In this document: positions 1-14,512 of the stretch, piece after piece
How positions within the stretch are numbered: the first letter of the stretch is position 1
Layout of the letters: each line of letters opens with the position of its first letter
Assembly: GCA_003640385.1 (NCBI GenBank)
Contig: RCAB01000145.1
Coordinates: 63,596 to 127,595 of the forward strand
Direction: 5' to 3'
Source of the DNA: Setaria digitata
Lineage: Eukaryota; Nematoda; Chromadorea; Rhabditida; Setariidae
DNA: 64,000 nt
Made by a program: the position numbers and the translations under genes
The notes under the pieces: model-generated
What the model saw: the letters and a program-made list of their open reading frames with translations, nothing else
The model's database searches: none
Told to the model about the DNA's origin: nothing

Positions 1-3
1 TAA

Positions 4-615
4 TTAATATAAATTATGCATTACGCCGGCAGCCAACTCATACTGAACCATTTTAATTGATAATTAATGAATTTTTTTACACATACCAAAGCGTAAGCAG
101 CTTGCATAATTAATAATTGAAATGTTCGATTGTATTGAATTCCCATACGTTGCCAACTTACAGCGTGATTTATTTCGCAGTACTGAAGTGATTGCATAAA
201 CCAGACTAACGAAATATAACGTGAAGGTATATAACGTTGAATTTCACGCCGACATAACACGTCATGGTGAAGTAAACGATTAATCTGCAAGAAATAATTT
301 TTACTATAAATTAATGATTTTTGCCGTACCTAAAATAATATTATGCTTAAATAATCGTTTTTTGTTTTCAATAAAATCAGGCTTTTTTTTGGCGAAATGA
401 ATAATTTTACTTATCACTTATCGATTAATAGATAAAGTGCTTACTAGTGGTGCTCCGGAGCGATACATTATCAGTCCGCGGTTATCTTGAGTACATAATG
501 CTGTAATTTTATCACGATTATTGAATGGTGATAACCATTTCAAATTATCCATTGATGATGAGGCCAATGTAATAATACCCGAAAATAGTAACAAATCTAG
601 TATGAACGAATACAT
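4..615 (-). CDS. small secreted protein, 3 exons, unrecognised
   Basis: Exons on the minus strand are 615-445, 284-162 and 42-4, all joined in phase 0, giving about 110 residues. The first 20 or so residues (MYSFILDLLLFSGIITLA...) are a good signal peptide, so the product is probably secreted. Three cysteines follow in an otherwise unremarkable chain, with a basic middle part (LLHHDVLCRREIQRY). The start at 613-615 is chosen because a ttgcag acceptor ends about 12 bases upstream of it, which looks like a spliced-leader site; a slightly longer ORF starting at 633 would begin inside that acceptor. The last exon (13 codons, YELAAGVMHNLY then stop) is short and is the weakest part: the gene could instead continue beyond the window edge. 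I do not recognise the family. Confidence 0.5.
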
Positions 616-836
616 AATTGTATCTTCCTGCAAAAAAAAAAAAAAAAAAATTAAATTTTAAATTTTCAAAAGGGGAGCAGAAAATGAAACCAGGAAAGAT
701 AGCATAGTGATATACTGATAGCTAAATGATTAAAAGTCTATCAGAAACAATAAATTCGCAAAATATCAATAAAAAGAAATTTTTTACCAAAGTATCCTCT
801 CGTAAATATTCCACCCGTCAATTATCTCCCTTAAAT

Positions 837-970
837 ACCCATCCTGAATACCTCCCGTAAATAAGACCCATCCTGAATACCTCCCGTAAACAAGACCCAT
901 CCTGAATATCATCCGTAAACAAGACACATCCTAAATACCTTCCGTAAACAATACCCGTCCTGAATACCTG
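837..970. repeat. 29-bp minisatellite, about 4.5 copies
   Basis: The unit, roughly acccatcctgaatacctccc plus gtaaacaag, occurs in head-to-tail copies that differ at a few positions. A more degenerate partial copy precedes the array (from about 795) and a truncated one ends it. Confidence 0.8.
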
Positions 971-2297
971 AATGCCTTCTCGTGAACATTCACCACCGAA
1001 TATCCTGTCGTTATCTATTCCAAAATCCTATGCTAAATATAAATAAACCTTTAATTCTTACATTTTTTCCTTGTCACAAATTAGCATTCTTAATTAGCAA
1101 GCAAAGAAGAAAGCATACTGACTTTTGAGGAAGTGATAAAATAATTTAGTTGAGTAGGATTTGAGCCATTTCAAATATCTCAAATGAGGAAAATTTTCAT
1201 ATTGCCAAAATCAACCATTGCAACTTTGGCATTAATTCTATCTACAAAATTAATAATAATTTATTCATTAGTTGATTTTTATCAATAAGATTATTTTTAT
1301 CATTAAGACACTTATCAATGGGTTTGTTAGTTTTATCAATATGATTAACTCCTGCGTTCATAAAATTATCAGTTCAACTGATAATATCACGAGTAGTATG
1401 AGTAAGAACATTCGTTCTAGCAATGTGATTATTAGTTCCATTGACAGGACTACTAGTTCAGTTAAATAAGCATTAAGTATTAATGAGCTATAAGTGATCG
1501 AAACAGCAGCTACCGTCGGTCTACAGTGACAGGATAGTAATATTTTTTAGCTCTTCTTCCATTCATCACTCATAACAAAGTAATTATCTAATTAAAGAAG
1601 AATACAATTGGAATTTTCCATTTGCGCCAATTCAATAATTTATTGTCTTTAAGATAATGAATTCATTTCATCGCATCTATATGGCTGATGAAGGCAAAAT
1701 GGAATTTCAAAAAATGACATAAAATTTTTTTTTTAAAGTGATATATGAAATTTCTATACATTTCAATTACTGCCGATTTAACAAGTGGAACTGTCTTGGC
1801 AATGACAAATTGTGTTGAGATTTGCAAAAAGAAAAAAAAAGTAATTGAAAATAAATTACAAATTTTTTTTAATGTGTAAAAATTTGATCTAAATGAAATA
1901 GAGTGAAATCATGAATTCAATTTGATTTGTGGAGAATTTCAGTTGCTCAAAATTTTTAACAAAAATGAACTTTGATAATCTTGCCAAATTTTTTTGTGTC
2001 AACAATAACTCAATAACTGAAATTATGACGAAAAACAAAATAAAATTATTACCTTAAAATGAAGAGACAAAATTCTTACTGATGTAAAATTGCAATTTTT
2101 ACCTCAAAGTATAAGGGAAAATTTGTTAAGATTATATTATTTCAACCAAACTTTGTTGAAGGAACTTATTCGTTAGTTATTTTAGCTTTATTAGTTAATT
2201 AGAAGAAAAAAAAAATTCGCCATATTCAAAATCATGTATAATGTTCGTTTATCATTAATTAATTTATTCATTTATTCAGGAAAATGAGTATCCAGTG

Positions 2298-2348
2298 AAT
2301 AATTGTCACTAAAACGTCACTAAAAAACGAATAATTGTCACTAAAACG
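2298..2348. repeat. short direct repeat, two copies
   Basis: The 19-mer aataattgtcactaaaacg occurs twice about 32 bases apart, in otherwise non-coding AT-rich DNA. Confidence 0.6.
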
Positions 2349-3674
2349 CGAGACTATTTCACTGATCAATTGAGCTGATGAAAATTTCCAATTTAAATGA
2401 TTGTAAATTTTGGAACAATAATTTTCTCGGTTAATAAAAATAAACTTCACGAATTTAAAAACATTTCAGGAGAGGCAAATTTTTAAAATTACTTGTGAAA
2501 AAAAAAGACTTAGCGATGGAATTCTCAATAATGAATATTTGAATTTGAAGACAAAAATTTGTTTTTTTCCACAAGAGAGATGAAATTATTAAATGGCATA
2601 ATAACTAATTTTTATAAAGTTCACTTTTTTTTTTCTATTATGATGTTAAAATTACAAAATTGCAACCTTTTCAGTAAAATATTTTCTACACTTTGATAAA
2701 ATTTAATAAAATATTTTTTGACGCACACAAAATAAGAAATTGAAATAGAAAAAATTAATAATCTCAAAGGCTTAAAATTGCTTAAGTCGAAGCCTATAGA
2801 AAATCTTTTGTTTCGTTTTGATAATCTATGATAAAATATAATTTTAATGAAGAGAGGAGAAAAAAAAAGGAAATTATCCAATTAATTGGACAAGAGGGAG
2901 TCTAAAATATTATATTAGCCAAGATAAAGTTCGAAATACTGTTATTGGTCAAGTGGGTATTAGCTGAGAAGAAACCTAAAATGCCATCATTAGCCAAAAG
3001 GGAATTGCTGGAGCTGCTATTGCTAGCCTAGTGGAAATGAACTTAATAGCATTAAAATAATTTCAGCAATATATAAAAACTTAATAATTAAAATTACAAA
3101 AGTGGCAAATGTGGAAGATATGACATTCGTACATGGTAGCCAAATGAAAAACTGGCTGGTTTTTTTTTTTCCATCCTAGATTTTTTCCTAATTTCCTTCT
3201 TTTTTTTTTTTTTTTTTTTTTTATTAATAATAGCTGCTTTTCTCACAAAGTTGTCGAGAATTCTCGAAGAATAGATCTATCAATTGTTATTTACTTCACT
3301 TCTCAAAAATTTTCCTCATCAATCTTATCATCTTATCTTATTTAATATATAATTCATAAAACGTCATCACGATAAGTGTCATAAAGTGGACTTCATCATT
3401 TATGACAAAGAAATTTAGGCAATATTTTAAATAAATTTTCTTTTTGGAAAAACGAATGCGATAACAAGAAACCAAATTATTGATTTAAAAAGGCTAATTT
3501 AAATTTAAAAAACAAAAAAAAAAAAAGAAAAAGAATCAAAAAAAATTTTTAACTGAGCAAAAATTTAATTCAGTTTAAAAAAAAACATTTTTTTTTTTTG
3601 TAAATTTATTTATAAATTTCAGTTAAGAATCTATTGAAATGAATATTACCAGATGCACATGTTGATAAAGTGAA

Positions 3675-3890
3675 ATGTTAAAGGAAAAGTGAAAAAGAGG
3701 AGGATGAAAATGATTGTGATAGCGATAATGATCGTGATGATGATAGGGATGACGATGATGATGATAAACCAATCAAACTTTTTGCGTTATTTTTGTCAGT
3801 TATCAGTTATCAGCTATCAGTTGTTGGTGTTGTTGCTATTGTTGCTGTTAAGATCACTTCTGAATGAATGCATTCATCGATAAATCAACT
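3675..3890 (+). other. GAT-repeat and TCAGT-repeat low-complexity tract
   Basis: A purine-rich run of gat/gatgat triplets is followed by a run of cagttatcagttatcag and then ttgttgctg-like triplets. One frame reads as an Asp-rich peptide (DNDRDDDRDDDDDD) for about 55 codons without an upstream start or acceptor. It is most likely simple-sequence DNA rather than a gene. Confidence 0.45.
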
Positions 3891-4703
3891 TTGTGGTAAT
3901 ATTTCACTTTAAGTTTTGGATAATCAGGAAAAAAAAAATTGATGAATTCATAATCGATTAATTTTTATCAGAATCTAAAAACAGTTGTTTATATTAGCTA
4001 ATAACATCGATAACTGTTAGATTAAGTTAAATTAAAATTTAAAAATTTTGATAGTGAAAGAGTTTTTCTGTGGATACCACGTGAATGCTCAAAATTTGCT
4101 CATTTCTCAACAGCATGATAGTATTTTATTTAAACAAAAAAAAAGAAAAGAAAGAAAGAAAGGAAGAAAAAAATTAGGCCTAAAAATGTTTGATATTTGT
4201 GAAAAAGAAAAATTTTTTAGTAAAAAATAAAGAGACTAAAAATTACTGATTTATTGATTTATCCTGCTACCAAAGGATAAGTCTAATTTAATTAATTAAC
4301 ATCTATACCATACTAAGATAGTTATTGTAACAAAAAATTGCAAATGCTCTAATTTCTTTTTGTCATTTAAAAAAAAAAAAAAAAAAAAAATGTTATGATT
4401 TAAAAATCATTTGCTATGCGAAATAATTGTCATATTTGCTAAATTACACACTTTTAAGAAAATATATATGCTACAAGAAGCTGAATTATGAGCATTTTGA
4501 AAATGTTAAATTTAATTCAAAAAGATGAAATCCCGAAAATATGAATCAGGCCTAATTAAATGCAACATTTCGACCGTTGCTATGATTTTTTTTTCCATTT
4601 ATTTTATATTAAAAAATGAAATAAAAAGCTAAAAACAAATTAAAATAAAAAATTTTATTGAATGAGTGTAAAGGACATGGATTAGCAGTCGTAAAAAGCA
4701 TAA

Positions 4704-4763
4704 TTCAATTTTTCTTCATAATATATATATATATATATATATATATTATGAAGAAAAATTGAA
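4704..4763. repeat. perfect 60-bp palindrome with an AT core
   Basis: The left arm starts ttcaatttttcttcataat and runs into (at)n. The right arm is its exact reverse complement, ending attatgaagaaaaattgaa. Further (at)n tracts follow up to about 4836. Confidence 0.85.
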
Positions 4764-6343
4764 AAAATATATATATATAAAAAAATAAAAAAATATATAT
4801 ATATAAAAAAAAATATATATATACATATATATATATCGTTCAAGAAGGTATTTTTAGGAAATGATAACGCGATAACAATTGGAAGACTAAATAGATTTAA
4901 GGAAAATTCCTACGATTTAAATGATTTCAAAAAAAAAGGATTAGAATAAACAGTTTTTCTGGAACTAATATTCCGGAAATATGGGAATGAATCAATAAGT
5001 TTTCTGCTTTGTTTGCTTGTTGTTTCAGAAAAGGAGGCGACATTGGATAAATAAATTATGCTAACGAATTTTAGTTATTCGTTACTTCTTCCTGATCTAA
5101 AAATGGCAATTTCGCATAATGCAATGATCCAATTAAATGTTAAATTTAATCCATTCAACAATAACGAAAAAATTATCTCATTTACTTTTTTTTTTTTTTT
5201 TATTCCAAAATAATGCAAATTATTGGAATTTTTTGAATTTTTGCTGTTAAGATGCATTGAAGAAATATATTTAAAAAAAATTAAATTTCCTATTTTAAAA
5301 ACCGAAAATATACTGAAAAATTTTCTCTTGAAGTGTAAATGAAAAAGAAAAAAAGATTTAAAGAGGAATTATTCAGAAATAAACTTCAAAAACAAAAGAG
5401 AAGAAAAGCGTATGATTTTTTTTCTTGAATGCGAGTTGCTAATAAGAGGACTATAACTGAAAATAGTTATTGGTCATATCATATGCTATCAATATTGATA
5501 AGCTTTAGAAATAAATGAAATTTTGATACATCAGTTACTTCTCTTTTGTCTACCGAAAAAAATCTCAAAATTACAATTAAATTGCATTCTGAAAGACAGT
5601 CTCAATAATTAGCCTAATTGCTAAGTTGAATTATCCAAGAGATGTGCAATATGCTTTTGTAAAAATACGAAAATTAAATCGCCTAGTGATGATAGCTTTG
5701 GAACTTTGTGTTGGAACAAAATGATATATCATATCAGAAAATAAAACAAATAATTTCCTTTTTCTTTTCTTAAATTTTTTATATGGATAAAAGTATGCAT
5801 TTCTCTCCTATCCTTTTTCTTCTCGAGAAAAAGCGATCTCGAGAAAAAGGATATCTTCATCCTCCTGCCCCCTCGTTCCAATCCAAACATTTCCATTGTT
5901 GTTTCAGAAAAACTGTAAAATCTTCCTCTCATTTTCTCTTTTTTTTTTTTTAAACAGAATTTTACAAATAAATAATTCATATATTGAAATGAAATGGATG
6001 CAAAAATTTTAAATGTATGCCAAACTTTTTTGTGCTTTTTTTTTCTTTTAAAATTAATTTTGCCTGAAATTGTCTCCCATTATCTTTTTTCATTCCTCTT
6101 TTTTTTTCATCAAATCACCTTATTATTAGTTTCTCATATTTTAATTTCGGACGGAAATTTTTTCGGATTCTTATTTTTTATTCGAATTATTTTTTGTTTA
6201 CTTTTTCCCCCATTTTCTTCAAATTGATTAGCGTTGAAATATCGAAAAATAACGAAAAATTTCACTATTTCACTTTCTTTTCTCATTTCCCAAATTTAAA
6301 AAAAAAGAAAAAGTGACCAATAGTGAGAAAACGATTCTTATTT

Positions 6344-6567
6344 TACTTCTACTTGACCTTTTTGATTTGAACGAATTTTATCTTAAATGAATCTTTTTGA
6401 AAATTCCTGGTCACTTTGGTAGTTCAGAATAACTTTTCATCTGTTTTTTATTTTGTTAATTAAAAACAAAAAAAAAAACGAAAATCAATAAGATTCATTT
6501 AAGATAAAATCATTTCTACTTGACCTTTTTGATTTGAACGAAGTTCTTTTCACCAAAGTGACCAGGA
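6344..6567. repeat. interleaved direct and inverted repeats
   Basis: A 29-bp block (beginning ttctacttgacctttttgat) occurs as a direct repeat at about 6346 and 6514. Two other blocks occur as inverted pairs: attttatcttaaatgaatc (about 6375) against gattcatttaagataaaat (about 6491), and tcctggtcactttggt (about 6405) against accaaagtgaccagga (about 6551). The order of the blocks is not that of a simple foldback. Confidence 0.75.
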
Positions 6568-9500
6568 CTTTTTGACAGTTTTATCTTTTTATGGCAATAT
6601 CGACAGTAATAAATTTGTTATTCTGCCGGAGCAACAATTCGGATCCGGTAAAGTACGACTAATTGTGGCTGTCCAAACACACACTTAAGAGTGCCGTCAT
6701 GTTAACGTGTTCGAAACACGTATTAAAGTCATGATTTATCATACGTCAAGTCTCATCCGGTTACATGCACCATGTGAGAAATTGTTGGAGCCAAAATTGA
6801 ACCGTGTATTTTCTCAGGTGACGACGAAAAATCCGTGATGCCAAATATTCCACTCGCTTTTTTTTTTTTTTTTTAGGCGATAAATTGTGTTGATTGAATG
6901 AAGTGTTCCACTATGTAACTCATTCGAAAATAGCTTTTTTCTTTTTGTTCTCTCAAATAGGGCCTGAAAAAAAAATGAGAACTTATGACGAAAGTTAATT
7001 ATGGCTTATTAAATTCAGCTTCAACATCAGTCACGATTATTCGATATTGCTGATAAGAAAATTTATCATCCAAATTTATCATCCATAAATTTACCATCCT
7101 TCTTAGATCAATTTATACTTCTTTTTTTCTTTTAAGTTTAAATTCAAATTAAATATTCTCTTGGTTTTAAATTGTAATTTACGACGCACTGGAAAAGGAG
7201 GAATGTTAACAAAAGATTTGTAAGTAATGACAAATGACATAGCGATGTTTTATTGCTAGAACAGATGGTGCTTAATGTAAACGAGGTCATATAGCAGCTT
7301 GAGATCAGGCTGAGCTAGAGTATGCGAAAAATGATACTTCTCCTAATCAGCCCTCTTCATTTGGATTCATATGAAGAGGTCAAAGGTGAGAATTTTGGAT
7401 GGAAACACATACTCGTCGTGGAAAACAATTTCCGATTTGTCTTTAATATATATTTTTGTTTCAGAGCTGAGAAAAAAGTACCAACTGCTGTCAGTTGTAA
7501 AACAAAACAAAGGTCAAATGGTTTTTAACCCTCTATGATAAGAACAGAAGAGGAAAGGGAAGAATTACTCACACAGCAATCACTAAGCCTTTTGTTTGAT
7601 CATCCGTATGCGTTTCAAATTTTTCGGAAAAGAATCCGTTACAATTGCTTCTTTCTTACTAATCGATAACAGGGATTAAAATCTATTATTTCGTCTGACC
7701 TTTAACCTTCCTAGACAAATCCCACTTCCCTCTGACAGAAAAGAAGAGGCCAATCTCTCAATTTCCTCTACACTCTAACGCATAAAGTCTTGCATAAAAC
7801 GGCCACTTTTGTGCTGTAATAATTCGTTCGAATCTCAGCTAGATTATTTTGCACAGATTGAAAATGACGTTACACGATGATTGGTTTTGGGACTAGGCTG
7901 CAATGAAATTTTTTGTCCTAGGCCAACTCTTTGTGATACCGGCGGGTGCATGAATTTAGGCCTTTTTTTGTTATAGATACGTTAATAATGAGCCTCATTT
8001 TCAGTGCAGTGTGAGTTGTTGTATTTTTTTTTTTAAATTAATTTATGTGTGTAGTTTGATGGTGGAAAACTTGCAGCTTTTAGTGGAACGTTTTGTAGTA
8101 TAATTTACTAAACGAATATCTTATAGAAACAGTTACAAATCTTTCAACCATTTTTGAAATGGATTCGCTTAATAATAGAATAGCATTGAGGAAGGCTAGA
8201 GTTCTCGAATAATAATAAACAGTTGGAAAGTTATAGAAATTTTTCGGAATTTTTGGAAATTTCTTTGCATCTGTTATCCTTGAGATAATGAAGGTGCTTT
8301 TTCATGCTGCTTCTAATCTACATTAATTGATACATCCTATTAAATGTTGCCGAGAAAGTGAACAGCTTTTGACATATACTGTTTTGTTTTTAGCCATTCT
8401 TAATTTTTTCTAGTCATTTGAGATTCCTGTTCCTTTAAGTAGCTTGTTTCTATTCGTAGTATAGTTATGCCTATAACAATCAATAAGCTATTCATAACAT
8501 AATCTACTCCTCCAAGATATCCCATACCATCCACGAGATACGGATGTTGTTGCTTCTTGCAATCATATTATGAGTTTTAATTTCTATCAATTACTGGTGT
8601 GAAAGTAATTTACAGTGTAAATTTGATTTAACTTGTTTGTTAGGATTTTCAAGCTATGAAAAGATTCTCTCATGATTTTTACTCTTTTAGCATTTTTTAA
8701 TATTTTAGGAATAGAGCTGTGAAATTCTCTGTAAATTCCCCATATACCATTGGGAACCGGCAGTTTTGTTAAAAAGGAAAAAATTGAATGATAAATAGAA
8801 AGAAGGGAGTGGCGATAATTCTCGCACGGGTTGAGAATAAAATGTTTTCATTTGGGTTATATCAATCGCTTACCAAGTAGCTAGCTCTTAGCTTTTTGTC
8901 TCATTTTTTGGTTTATGTTTGTTGGAATATTTAACACTTCACATTTTATAGATATCAAGGAAAAAATATCATATGGTGAAATGTGAGATATACGCATTTC
9001 TTTCATTTTCCACATGTTCTTATACAACTAGTGATTGACCAATAAAAACTCAATTTTGGATTGTAGATGGTACAGAAGAGAGAGTGAAATTTTTAGGAGG
9101 CCATTTTAGTTTCCATTATAATAATAATTTCTTTTAGGAATTAAGTTTGTAGAACATCTGTAGATTTTAGGTTGAAGTCATTGGTATCATAGATTCAGCA
9201 TGTGTTTTTGTCTCATCTATGGTTTTGTAAAATGATTTCAGTTTCCTTTTTGTTATTACTAATGCAGTGATTCGTTTGACAGTAGTATTTGAAAGAGAAA
9301 AAGAGAATGAAAGAAATATTTGCCATTGCTCATTGCTATGATGGTTATTATTGTACTAGTTGTTGCTTGCGGTGAAAAAATTTGTAATTGCATTACTGCG
9401 ACAAAAGGACACATGATATCTCAATACTCGATTATATATATATATATATATGTTATGCGTGCGTGTGCGTTTGCGTATAGGTGTCTGAATGTCGTTGTTC

Positions 9501-10500
9501 ATTGGCCCTGTAATGAATGTTACTTCCAATTCACTCATGACATACCGGTTCTAGCACATAGTGTTTCATTTCTCAGCGGTGGAGAAGCCTTAGTGATATT
9601 GCGCATATCCTACGATATTAATCTATTACTGAAGTTTTTGATTCTCAAGACTTTTAAGACATTGTATTATAACCAGAAATCAATCAGTATGGTATTATCA
9701 CTGACGTAATAGTCCTGGTTACTGGTATATTTACCTATCTTATATAACAGTTCACTCGAAAACCCCATCGACTCTCTGATAAATTGTCGGTGTTAGATAT
9801 ACCCTTATGTTGAAGTGATGTAGCATTTCACGAAGCCCGTCAAATCAAGAAACTGCATGTGAAATTTAGGCCACCTTGATTGGCAAGAAAATCGATAACA
9901 ATGCACCAAAATGTCTGTCTCATACTCTTCTCTCATCTTTATCCACTAAATAATTCTTCAATTTTAGCCGTCTGTTTCTCTGCTTTTTCCGTGAATTTCT
10001 TCCACTCTTAATTGTATCTAATTTCCAGACATTTGCATTGACTGATTGTCTGTTTTTTTGAAGGTGCGCGAGTGTGTTCTTTCTCTTCATTGACTGGCGT
10101 ACAACTTATTCAGTCTTAATTCTCTATCCGTAAATTAATTTATGTCTGTCTGTTGCTACATACAGAGAATGATGTGCAATTTATCTCTATTATCATCGTG
10201 CACATTGTGTATGCATTTGTTATCTGTGTCTGTATCTCTATCTGTATGCTGAGTTGTTCGTGCGGAGTGTTATAGTCGTCTCGTCATTCAATATGGAATG
10301 GAGCATTTTAGGCCAGCAGTGTGGCGTCTGATCGGTTGCGTGAAATTATGCTTTTTTTTTTCTCGCTATCGAGAAACGTGTTCAGTTCACGTTAACGTTC
10401 ACGTTTTGTATCAGTGAGATGTGTAGCTTCAATGGCGTTTTGATTTATTTTCCTATGTTAACAATATTGAACTATACACTTTTTTTTTTTGCCTTTTGCT

Positions 10501-10534
<34 letters not shown>

Positions 10535-10560
10535 NCTTTTATTGAATGATGCAAGTAATA
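6568..10560. other. intergenic stretch upstream of eEF1A
   Basis: No supported gene. About 6590-6860 is less AT-rich and more complex than its surroundings, with one 42-codon open stretch ending at about 6686 but no start or splice partner. From about 7,900 on, the plus strand is T-rich like nematode intergenic or promoter DNA. The poly-T run at 10,502-10,534 abuts an n at 10,535. Confidence 0.5.
10535..10535. other. single-n assembly join in poly-T
   Basis: One n follows a run of more than 30 T, upstream of the eEF1A leader. The true length here is unknown. Confidence 0.8.
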
Positions 10561-10570
10561 TTTTCTCAGC
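10561..10570 (+). promoter_or_regulatory. candidate splice acceptor for the eEF1A leader
   Basis: ttttctcag ends at 10,569, 191 bases upstream of the eEF1A ATG, after a pyrimidine tract. It would serve as a spliced-leader acceptor or as the end of a leader intron. The 5' UTR between it and the ATG is unusually rich in short ORFs on the other strand but needs no splice. Confidence 0.45.
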
Positions 10571-10745
10571 TTTTTTTTTTCGTTTCGCTCTTTCTTAGTC
10601 TTAACAGATCGTCGATAAGATTTCTGTCATTTCTACGTTTTAACAAATTGATGTTATCAATTAGAAGTTTGACAGTGTTGTAAATTTCAGTATCTTCTCG
10701 ACGTTTCTGTTTACTGGTTATCAACTCGTGGCGTAACGTCCATAA

Positions 10746-12909
<2,164 letters not shown>

Positions 12910-12930
12910 TGATTAAGGAGGGGTTATGAA

Positions 12931-12936
12931 AATAAA
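12931..12936 (+). terminator. eEF1A polyadenylation signal
   Basis: aataaa begins 21 bases after the stop codon. Confidence 0.7.
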
Positions 12937-13830
12937 ATTATCTGACGTTATCACTCACAGTTGGTTTGTTATTAAAGTGTAAGGGTATCTTTTATTATAT
13001 GGTTGGTGGTCGGACGGTGCTTTACTTTCGAAATTTATCCTGCAGCTTTTCAAAATTAGTTGAATTTTTGGAGGTCTTGTTTTAGATGATGGGTATCTGA
13101 ATTTTGGCAATGTTTGTTGTTATTTGAAATTTGTATCGTTATGTTAATGGACAAATGGTAAAACATTTGTGTTTTCATTAAATTGCCTTGGTTAGTCGTT
13201 GGAACTGTTGAAGCGTCATCGAATATTCGTTTCTTTTGTTGATAAAAATGCAATTTCGGGGTTTTTGAGCAGTGATGCAATTATTGGTCATAATAACATA
13301 GAAAAGCTTCAAGCGGTATTGCATATCTGGCTGTGATGAAGCCATGGTGGAAATGTTAGAGGATTTGAGATGATGTCTAGTGACCTTGAATTTTAAAGAC
13401 TCATGATGGGTTGTTTCTCTTTGTAAGCTCTTGCTCAGTTTTATTTTTGAAGTCAAAGGATGTCTGGAGCTGAGAAGTTTCGCTGCTTAGTGGGTTACAC
13501 GAAGTTAATGGAATCTAAACGGGCTGTTACTTCCAGGTTGTTCTGGGTGATAGTTGTTTTTTGATTATGGTGCTGAAGCAGAATAAACTGGACGAGGCGC
13601 TTAGAGCAGGTGCTGCTTCGAGACGTGTTAATGTAGATAGGGTGTGTAAAGTTTTCAATTGCCATTATGGTACTCGTGCAGTTGTTATTTTCTTGAAGTC
13701 CTTGTCGTATCATAAAGTGCTTAAATTGGAGGTTAAATTACCTGCATCTTAAAGTCACCGCTTTTCAATCATGATTTTATGATAAAGAATTGCCATCGGT
13801 GCATAACATGATGGTGTCACCTTGTAGTTG
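12937..13830. other. interval between eEF1A and the small basic protein gene
   Basis: No confirmed gene. 13,561-13,752 (+) is open and has coding-like composition (LDEALRAGAASRRVNVDR), with possible donors inside it. I could not join it to a start or a following exon, so it may be an unassigned exon or a decayed one. Confidence 0.4.
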
Positions 13831-14461
13831 ATGGCTTCAACAATTCATACATTGGTCAACTATAACATCGAATTCACACCAGCTAGCAATTCGCAGAATG
13901 CATTGGAAGATGAAGATTTGAAGTAATGTTTGATTTGATTATTTTATCTGTGAGTATAATGATTAATCGTAATCAGTTATACCAGTTTCTTTATTTTCAC
14001 TGTTTCGGCTGTTCCAAACCGTTGTTTCTTATATTTTATCAATTTCAGTCAGTCATTGGCAGATGAATTTCCGCTTGTTTTTGCAGATACATTCTTCTTA
14101 AACCAGAAAATGAACCACTGAGAAAGCAATACGAGATTAGTATGGGGAAAAGGAATGCGGCGAAATTCGAAGTGCCAGATTTCCCAGAGTATAATAATAA
14201 AAAGTAAGGAGTATTATGTTGAGCATAAATTTTACTGAATCGGTAAAGAAGCGGTATATTAAGTGGTCTTTTTTTGTATAGTTGTGTATTTGTTTCAACT
14301 ATAAGTCTTGCAGGAAAGGCAGCATGAAGTATGGGAAAACAGTTGGAAAAGGGAGCTGCAGTAATATTGAGAAATATCGACGAAAAAAAAAGAGAAAAAA
14401 GCAGCAGATCAAAGTTTGTTCAGATACTGTAAAAAAAAATGTGCTAACGCCTGTAGCATAA
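13831..14461 (+). CDS. small basic protein, 3 exons, unrecognised
   Basis: Exons 13831-13922, 14087-14203 and 14314-14461 join in phase 2 at both junctions, giving 118 residues. A cttgtag acceptor ends three bases before the ATG, with an in-frame stop just before it, so the start is well placed and the message is probably trans-spliced. The N-terminal part is acidic (NALEDEDLK), the middle reads YILLKPENEPLRKQYEISMG, and the C-terminal third is very basic (KYRRKKKRKKQQ), suggesting a nuclear or nucleolar RNA- or DNA-associated role. That role is inferred from composition only. I do not recognise the family. A poly(A) signal lies about 125 bases downstream, beyond a perfect hairpin. Confidence 0.7.
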
Positions 14462-14512
14462 GTTAAATACTAATTTATTAGAATTATCCGATTTCCGTAT
14501 TTATTCCTATTT

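Larger units (their letters stand above)
640..6300. other. gene-poor AT-rich stretch
   Basis: No convincing exon chain was found on either strand. The stretch is dominated by poly-A/poly-T runs, AT microsatellites and small repeats (listed separately). Short ORFs here have no splice-compatible partners, and most run through homopolymers. Confidence 0.6.

Noticed and set aside
1272..1469. 65-codon plus-strand ORF with Ser/Ile repeats
   Set aside because: No acceptor or donor context and AT-driven composition.
6680..6720. tRNA T-arm-like tgttcgaaacacg
   Set aside because: No cloverleaf could be built around it: no acceptor stem or anticodon arm at the right spacing.
9320..9709. 129-codon plus-strand ORF with a hydrophobic start
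   Set aside because: It runs through an (at)n microsatellite, has no acceptor near its ATG, no splice partners and no recognisable motif.
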